From Aulostomus chinensis (taxonomy: Eukaryota; Chordata; Actinopteri; Syngnathiformes; Aulostomidae), in the NCBI GenBank assembly GCA_037954235.1, contig JBBMOA010000020.1:12701677-12765676 (forward strand): DNA of 64,000 bases, in the 5' to 3' direction. Below the pieces are notes generated by a model that was not told the origin of the DNA, made no database searches, and worked only from the letters and a program-made list of their open reading frames with translations. Every line of letters begins with the position of its first letter. Positions within the stretch are counted from its first letter, which is position 1. Below, one piece after another: positions 58,101 through 64,000 of this stretch. The position numbers were made by a program, and so were the translations under genes.

Positions 58101-59834
58101 CAGCCACTCCGCTGTGGCGTTGTAGCGCTGTAGTACTGACTGCACATTCTTTCCCTTGCTTTCCTCACTCCGACCTCTGCTCTGCACTAGGGCCTCAAAG
58201 AAATGGATCTCTCCCTCGCTTGCTCACTTTCTGCTGTGTGTGTGTGTCTGGGAGAGTGTGTGTGGGTGAGTGCAAAGCAGTGGTATCATATCCAGCTAAA
58301 TATGCCTAACGATGATTAAAGTGAAGTATCCGGTGTCTGGTGCTGCGCTCGGGTCTGACGTGGAGGGAGTAGGTCCGAAATGTGGTGTTGAAACAGATGT
58401 ATTACAGAGACAACACTGGGCCGGACCTCAGCCGAGTTAGACAGCCAGGCAACTGTCTTTCATTTATAATAAAAAGGTGAACATCTCTCAAATATTACTC
58501 TGCAATTTAAGTCCTGTTTGGCAGATTCTAGTGTATGTTTCACATCACATCTAATTTGAGTATTGTGGTGTTCTGCTGAAGGATTACATTGATGGCAACA
58601 ATCCTATATGCATACAGCTCAGTGTCATATTCTTTCACATTATTTTTTTCACCCGCCCTTCTACTTCCCACAATGTTGTTTTTGTTTCTTTTTGGCAGTT
58701 CAGACAAACATCTGCTTTGTGAGAGTGACAAGCCATATCCTAAACCACAGAGAGAGGTGCAGCCAAAGGCAACAAATCGGGGCCCGACCCCGAGATTCAA
58801 ACCCAAGGCAGGCTTACATCAAGTCGGGGTAGCGTTTCACATGTTTTGATTAAAATTAGTTAAGTTGTAATGCTACACCTCCCCTGGATATCAAAACTCT
58901 ACAATCCAAACCGCTTACACATGAAAAAAAAAAAGAGCACATTTCCTCCCTTGCAAAAAAAAAAAAGGGCCAAAATCTTTCCCCCCAAAAAACTTCTCAG
59001 ATCCTTCTTGAAGGAGCCTCAGATATCCTGTACCGCCACAGCCAAGAGTCTCAAATAGCCCGTCCAAACCCAAACAAAGCAGACAATCCATGGATAGGTT
59101 TCCATGCAGTAATAAGCTCATGAAGGTGGGAGGGAATCTGTCTGTTACTGCGATTTAACATGTAAAGAACAAGAACCAAATCAGTGAGTTTGAGCCCAGT
59201 CCTGGTCTATTCTGTGTCAGTCAATTTGGAAGTTTTCTTTCTCGGCTAACTGGGCTATTTAGAGAACATAAATGCCCTCTTGTCTTTTAGAAGACACGAG
59301 GGCAAACCTCTGCGGTACACAGCAAGTGTGCGCACAGCGGGAGCAGGGAAGAAGTGACGCACATCTGGATCTCCGCTGGACGTTACTGTGTGCGCGTCCG
59401 GCCACAGCTGGCCTGATATGGCGTCACTAGACGGCAAAGGACAACCTACTCTTCTTCTTCTTCTTCTTTACTTTTACAGCCTCGGGAAAAAAAATAAGCA
59501 GTATCTCTCTTTAGATGCGATATTTACGGTTTTGATTGTTTTCATAAATCAAAATAATGAAAACTCAAAAAGCCTTTTTTGCAAAGTAAAAACTTAAGTT
59601 ATGGCAACTTATATAAAACACAGAGGGTATATTCACTTGGACGTAAACACAGGGGGCTCCTGCATTTATTTGTGCGCAGTTGACTCAAGAATAGGAAAAA
59701 CAACAGAAGTTCAACAACACGGAGATAAATGTCCGTCTCACCTTCATCTCCTGGTTTATCTCCCTCTTGACGGGATGCGCGGGTTTCCTGCTGCGTTTAT
59801 TTTCTGGTGGTCTCCCTTTCTCCATCTCTGGCAT
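51885..59834 (-). CDS. sobp: Sine oculis-binding protein homolog (spliced gene, six coding exons)
   Basis: Complete gene: 93+130+195+152+96+1893 nt in consistent phase give 852 residues (873 in human as I recall). SOBP is a nuclear zinc-finger co-factor of Six-family transcription factors; loss causes hearing, vestibular and cognitive defects in mouse (Jackson circler) and human (known). Seen here: start MPEMEKGRPPENKRSRKPAH, matching human after two residues; the ENTMNELLGWYGYDKVDLRD-type block in exon 2; the first FCS zinc finger (Cys150, 153, 173, 177) in exon 4; the second (Cys224, 227, 249, 253) in exon 6; then a proline-rich region including VPLPVPIPIPIPIPVPP, a VKLEP sumoylation-type site followed by VVDLSG, a DEDHAYALP block and the C terminus LKRRCLRIRDQNK, almost identical to human. 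Orientation is the same as rock2, upstream of it in transcription order. Confidence 0.97.
53968..54063 (-). CDS. sobp: sobp exon 5
   Basis: 96 nt encoding ARDEDLHGERSPQHPHTEDS then PRLVMKMNSNVR, between CCCCTGCCAG and GTAAGA. It begins ARDED as in mammals directly after the first finger. The rest is a variable linker. Confidence 0.92.
55089..55173. repeat. Compound (GT)n(GA)n(GT)n tract in sobp intron 4
   Basis: About 23 bp GT, about 52 bp GA and about 11 bp GT in direct succession, in the intron between sobp exons 4 and 5. Confidence 0.95.
55297..55448 (-). CDS. sobp: sobp exon 4, first FCS zinc finger
   Basis: 152 nt encoding EDVQNVQIVCVWCQKEGVKR, YSLCMGSELKSFCSEKCFAA then CRRAYFKRNK. VCVWC and FCSEKC supply four zinc-binding cysteines. 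Donor AATAAG|GTTGGT. Confidence 0.97.
55449..56763 (-). other. sobp intron 3
   Basis: 1.3 kb without exon-like sequence. It contains a G9 run near its 3' end (55460-55468). Confidence 0.5.
56764..56958 (-). CDS. sobp: sobp exon 3, serine-rich linker
   Basis: 195 nt encoding NSLPKPKSLDAKVSHSVLAM, KSGERESSSVPSSSPSSSST then TPKEHKSAPVIVPLIKPSAG. LPKPKSLDAKVSHSVLAMKSG is conserved with mammals; the serine run is low complexity. Confidence 0.96.
57165..57294 (-). CDS. sobp: sobp exon 2
   Basis: 130 nt encoding TFAESTMNELLGWYGYDKVD, LRDSEANEIRNYRERRQHVS then VLK. It is nearly identical to mammalian SOBP. Confidence 0.97.
57295..59741 (-). other. sobp intron 1
   Basis: 2.4 kb. It holds a CT-rich tract (57931-57965) within a pyrimidine-rich stretch and (TTC)n at 59449-59468. 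No further exon recognised. Confidence 0.5.
59742..59834 (-). CDS. sobp: sobp exon 1, start codon
   Basis: 93 nt encoding MPEMEKGRPPENKRSRKPAH then PVKREINQEMK, donor ATGAAG|GTGAGA. The upstream of two in-frame ATGs is chosen because human SOBP also has Met-x-Glu-Met-Glu-Lys. Confidence 0.95.
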
Positions 59835-60085
59835 AGTCCCGGTCTTGCTGGATCCAATTCGGATCGGTTTTGGGTTTCAGTTGGAGAGTTTTAGCGGAGG
59901 AGCTCCGAGTGAAAGCTGTCACTCCCGGTGACAGCGGCTGTCATTCCCGGACGTCTGAATGCCTCATCTGGGGCTTCACACGTTCGAGTCCACTAAACAT
60001 GCGTGTGCGCTCCGGGCTGGAGGCTCCGCCGCTGAACAATCCCCACTCTCTCCGCTCCACTCGGGTCAAGTTTCAGAACATGACG
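59742..60085. promoter_or_regulatory. CpG-rich sobp promoter and first exon
   Basis: CpG dinucleotides are clearly denser here than in surrounding AT-rich DNA (for example TCCGAGTG, TCCCGG, ACACGTTCGAG, GCGTGTGCGCTCCGG, TCCGCCGCTG). This is typical of a CpG-island promoter. No TATA box is obvious. Segment 59915-59935 forms an 8-bp-arm hairpin (GCTGTCAC ... GTGACAGC) in the presumed 5'-UTR. Confidence 0.5.
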
Positions 60086-60245
60086 AAGACTCGACTTCCG
60101 GTATGAACATTCAAATAAACTCTTGAGCAAACGCGTTTTCAATAATCAAGGGTAGTTAAATGAAGTGAGCAGTTTATTTTTCTCAAGGAACCAGGAACGT
60201 TTTAGCCCTCAATTTAGTCTTACAGACAAGAATCAAAGCCTGGTA

Positions 60246-60583
60246 GCAGGGCTGGGCAATAAGAGAGAGCAACAAAAACAACAAACAACAAGTAATATTC
60301 TTTGTTATCGATTTATATCACAATTTTTGCAATGGGTTTGAGAATCACATGCCAGGTACAAACGAGGTTCATCAAATTGGTCATGTATTAGAAGCGTGAT
60401 ACACTCGTATTTGAATTTGTAAATTTCACTTGACATTACAAACACTCGGTCGTTGCCTTAGCGTTTAGAACTGATGTAGACGGACAAATGGTGTATCATA
60501 ATTCTCGATACAGAGAAAAATCCAAAATACGATATTACGTAGGCGATATTCGATACAGTATTGATGTCCAGTCCACCCCTAGC
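60246..60583. repeat. Possible degenerate MITE-like relic
   Basis: It starts AGCAGGGCTGGGCAATA and ends ...TTGATGTCCAGTCCACCCCTAGC, so its ends are imperfect inverted repeats (AGGGCTGGGC versus GGGGTGGACT). Inside are runs of CGATA/TATCG words. This resembles old non-autonomous elements frequent in fish; the class is not proven. Confidence 0.35.
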
Positions 60584-61700
60584 AGGCAGCTCTGTAACGC
60601 TTTGCTCCTGACAGCTATTGTACCCCCCATAACTTTATAGTTGAAGTATTTTTGGTGATTATCAGTTAAAAGAGGAACAGGATAGAAGTCAAGAGCAAAA
60701 ACTTAACAGTGGTCCAAGCTTTCAATTCCTGTTTTTAAGACTAAATCAGGGCCTTAAAAGGCCCATCATGTTTGAGAACAACCTTGTGCATAAGAACATT
60801 TCTTATGAGACCTATTTTTTTTATTTCAAGGCTGCTAAAGAAGGTCATACATTATTCGAACTTGAAATTTGACTCCTATTTGTATGTTGTTCCTAGAAAG
60901 CCGTGTATATAAAAAAAAACTGGCAAAAATATGTATGAAAACATTTTTTAAAAAAGAAATATAGGCCTGATTCATGAAATGTTCTCATGCACAAAATTAT
61001 TCTTGCAAAACCTACCCTAGAACTCTTTTAGTCTCTCAGACAGGAAGCAAAGGCTATTTTGTAGTCCTTTATAACTATCACCCAGGTTTACAACAGATGT
61101 AGCGTGCAAGAAATTACAAGGTTTGGGTGTTAAAATCCTTTTACGTGTGAGAAAAATCTTGTGCATAAGAACAATTCCTATCTGAAACTGATATGAATAT
61201 AAAGATTAAATTTGTGATAAAAAAAACCCACTGATAATTTACCCACTTTAAGGCAATATTGCACAGAAATATAACTGTCCTTTTTTTTAATGGAGTATAA
61301 ATTAACTTCTGTGCGATTTCCTTTCGAAGCCACCCCACCATGCTCTTATTGTGAAAGCTACATCACCCGTCCAAATCCTCCTCTTTGTCTTTAGCTTGAC
61401 CCCCCCCCCCCCCCCACCACCACCACCACGACCATCGCCAGAGAAGGGAGGGCCTTCTGATTTGATGTAACCCAACACCTGGCGCCCACCCCTCCCAAAT
61501 CTCAACAGATACATTTCATAAGGAATGCGAGGACTGTGTTTTATCTGAGGGGACACAGTACAAACACTGTCTGTATATTCTTGTCTTTAAATAAAGAGAT
61601 GAGAAGGTCGCCGAGTGAGTTAGATGATACCATGGTAGAATGTTTGGGGCTTTCTCATATGGCATCTGTTTGATCAGTGACTGTGTGCGTGTGGGTGTGA

Positions 61701-61703
<3 letters not shown>

Positions 61704-61750
<47 letters not shown>
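61704..61750. repeat. (GT)n microsatellite
   Basis: A GT run of about 47 bp upstream of sobp. Confidence 0.95.
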
Positions 61751-61753
<3 letters not shown>

Positions 61754-62128
61754 CATAGAAACACCTGAAATATCCACATTTACCCCTCTCGCCTGAGAAA
61801 AGCAGAGGCTACATTTACACAGAGGACGGTTTGTGTCATGTGGGCGCAAACAAGAGCTTTGAAGATAAACATTTGTCCCATGGTTATTCTGGATGGTAAA
61901 GGCCAGCCGACCTATGAATATCATGTTTCCCAGCTGGTGATGAAAAGATGGAGATGATCCAGTTTCATTCAGCTACATAAACAAGCCAAGGTCTATTTCA
62001 AACTTGATGGGCAGCTTTTATTGAATTATTTGTAGTAATATTTTACTGTTTCATGTTACAGCAACGTCAATTAGGTCAGTACTTCTTTCTGAAGGTGCGT
62101 TTGTGGGGCAAAAACACGGTATGTCCTT

Positions 62129-62219
62129 TCTCTCTCTCTCTCTCTCTGTCTGTCTCTCTCTCTTGCAGGACTTTCACTAACCCCCTTCCAGAGAGACAGA
62201 CAGGTAGACAGACAGGCAG

Positions 62220-62282
<63 letters not shown>
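62129..62282. repeat. (CT)n tracts flanking a short unique piece
   Basis: CT runs at 62129-62163 and 62222-62282 (about 61 bp, uninterrupted) separated by about 58 bp that contains CAGA/CAGG repeats. They give long Ser-Leu or Arg-Glu open frames that are not genes. Confidence 0.95.
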
Positions 62283-62288
<6 letters not shown>

Positions 62289-62859
62289 CAGCCATCTTCA
62301 GTCTGCTCTGGTTAGAGGAATCCAGGGACCACGACCGTGTAAACAGAAACCTGATCTAGTGAGCAGGGTTTGGATTTCACCCCCTTCGTAGACCCGCTGA
62401 TGATACTCGATCCAGCCCGGCTTTGGGAACAGGGCTTATCTGATGCCTCACAAAAGGCCCCTCTCACCGGCTCTCCATAACAGTGCACATCTGGTGCCTC
62501 TGCAGGGAGCGATGTCGCTTTAGGTTCTTCTTCTTCTTCTTCTTCTTTTTTTTTTGAGGGGGGGGGGGTGAGCGGTGAAGACTGTCTTTTTGACTCCCTT
62601 AGAAATCCACTTACACAAATGACAGGGGACTAGAGTCTATCCAAAGGTCTAAAGTTACAATTCCAAACATCTGGATTGAATCATAAAAATTGGCCACTTT
62701 GTGTATGATTATTTGCAATATTGTCCACGGATACATGATAACAGTGAATTTACCCTGTCAATTTAGAAGATTGCATACTTGAAAATGTTGGTCTGTCTTC
62801 AGCATAACCAGCGGGATCAACTCAAGTGTGATTCTTTGGCTTACAGTAACACGTAAGCA

Positions 62860-62875
62860 CCGTTAGGGGGCACTG
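62860..62875 (+). promoter_or_regulatory. CTCF-like motif
   Basis: CCGTTAGGGGGCACTG fits the CTCF core pattern (AGGGGGCRCT with upstream CC). Motif match only. Confidence 0.35.
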
Positions 62876-63397
62876 TCTACCTGATAGTGGAGCCTGTTAA
62901 AACCAGTGAATAGAGAATTACAGTCCAACACTGACATGTTGAGTCCATACTAAATACATTTCTGACATATATAGTTTTTTAATTAATGTTTTTTCCCCAC
63001 AAATTCTTTCTTTTTTAAACACAAAAGAGTAAAATGCATATCAATAAAAGCAAAATTGATACAGAAAAACTTCGAAATGGTATAAAAAAACTTTTCATTT
63101 TGCTTTAATTCACTTTTCCTTTCATCAGCAAAAGAATGTCGCATATTACATGTATAAACTCATTTTTCCTAACTTTATCTAAATTTTCATTTTCATGCTC
63201 ACAATTTGTTATTTAAGAACTGATGAAAAAAAGTAGCATGAAATCTTCATCAACACATTTCAACGCTCCTTTTTTGACTCTCTGGTATTCATATTTACAT
63301 AAATGCATGCACAACATAAAACATTCATAAAGAAAGTCACTGTCACGATACCACATTTAATCCAACGTGCTTTTATTTCGAAGTGACCCACTTTCGA

Positions 63398-63413
63398 CCA
63401 CTAGGGGGTAGTG
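63398..63413 (+). promoter_or_regulatory. CTCF-like motif
   Basis: CCACTAGGGGGTAGTG matches the CTCF core with one substitution (GGT for GGC) and is in the same orientation as the one at 62860. Motif match only. Confidence 0.3.
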
Positions 63414-64000
63414 TTGTCATCTTTGAAAAAAAAAAGAAGAGCCTGCCATGCAGGAAGCCGTTCAACAGGTTAATATACAGAAGGAAAAGCACAACAGAGC
63501 CCCTTTAACCTATTTATGTCTTTATTTAAACATCCTGCCGGCTCGCTGTGACTATTGTCTACTCCTTACCACGGAATTTAAAATCAGACAAAAGATCAAA
63601 CCTTTTCTACAATCTTAATTTATACCAGGCAGCCCATGAATCAGTATCACCATGGCAACCTTGGCTTCATGTGACCTACTGGTGAAAGTAATTCTGTTCA
63701 ATAATAATAGTCATCGGGAGTTTTAATTAGATTGGATACGTCCGCTGTAAAGGAGACGAACTTTCGCAGAGGGTCGACCCTGTTCATAAAAGTATTAGAT
63801 GTGAGACTCGGGAGGTTTTATTTGAGTGAATTTATCCTTCAGTTGTGACATTGGGACCTCTGGGATGTAAAGAAAATGTTCTCCTTCAGTCCATAAGTGA
63901 TGTGATAAAAGGGCTGGGTGGAGGTTCAGGGGAACATTAAGCCACATTCGAGAAATGTTTAGGAGGGAAAGTACACAGTTCCTTTACTTGAATCAAAGTA

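Larger units (their letters stand above)
60110..64000. other. Right flank, no gene recognised
   Basis: 3.9 kb of AT-rich sequence upstream of sobp. It holds a probable transposon relic (60246-60583), a short repeated word CTTGTGCATAAGAACA, GT and CT microsatellites, and two CTCF-like motifs. All open frames are short or microsatellite-derived. Confidence 0.5.

Noticed and set aside
62053..62391. 112-residue plus-strand open frame and its 74-residue antisense partner
   Set aside because: Both are products of CT microsatellites (Ser-Leu or Arg-Glu repeats).

Overview
This is vertebrate nuclear DNA, almost certainly from a teleost fish. The evidence is intron-split genes with consensus splice sites, heavy (CA)n/(GA)n microsatellite content, tRNA-headed SINEs of a type common in fish, and protein sequences that align exon by exon with vertebrate genes. 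There are no bacterial operons, CRISPR arrays or phage genes.

All four genes I can support lie on the minus strand. (1) 1.3-2.5 kb and 4.0-5.2 kb: two tandem leucine-rich-repeat genes resembling LRG1 (leucine-rich alpha-2-glycoprotein). Each encodes a secreted protein of 332 residues in one coding exon behind a short 5'-UTR intron. (2) 11.5-44.6 kb: a complete or nearly complete Rho-associated kinase gene, closest to ROCK2. I resolved 31 coding exons with matching phases, a probable 4-nt last coding piece, and one extra 219-nt in-frame exon between the Rho-binding domain and the PH domain. Without that exon the product is about 1411 residues (1388 in human as I recall it). (3) 51.9-59.8 kb: the complete SOBP gene in six coding exons (852 residues), with two FCS-type zinc fingers and a long proline-rich last exon.

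The remaining DNA is introns and spacers carrying microsatellites, three complete copies of one tRNA-derived SINE (each with a perfect 12-bp target-site duplication) plus one fragment, a decayed LINE reverse-transcriptase tail, and several older interspersed repeat relics. The ends of the window (1-1.3 kb and 60.1-64 kb) show no gene I can support.

The genes do not form a pathway. LRG1-like proteins are secreted, ROCK2 is a cytoplasmic RhoA effector kinase acting on actomyosin, and SOBP is a nuclear co-factor. I found no clear sign of a new biological system. The observations most worth checking are the 219-nt ROCK2 cassette exon, a GC-AG intron next to an exon whose donor runs straight into a CA repeat, substitutions at conserved kinase positions, and SINE copies in opposite orientation flanking the kinase exons.
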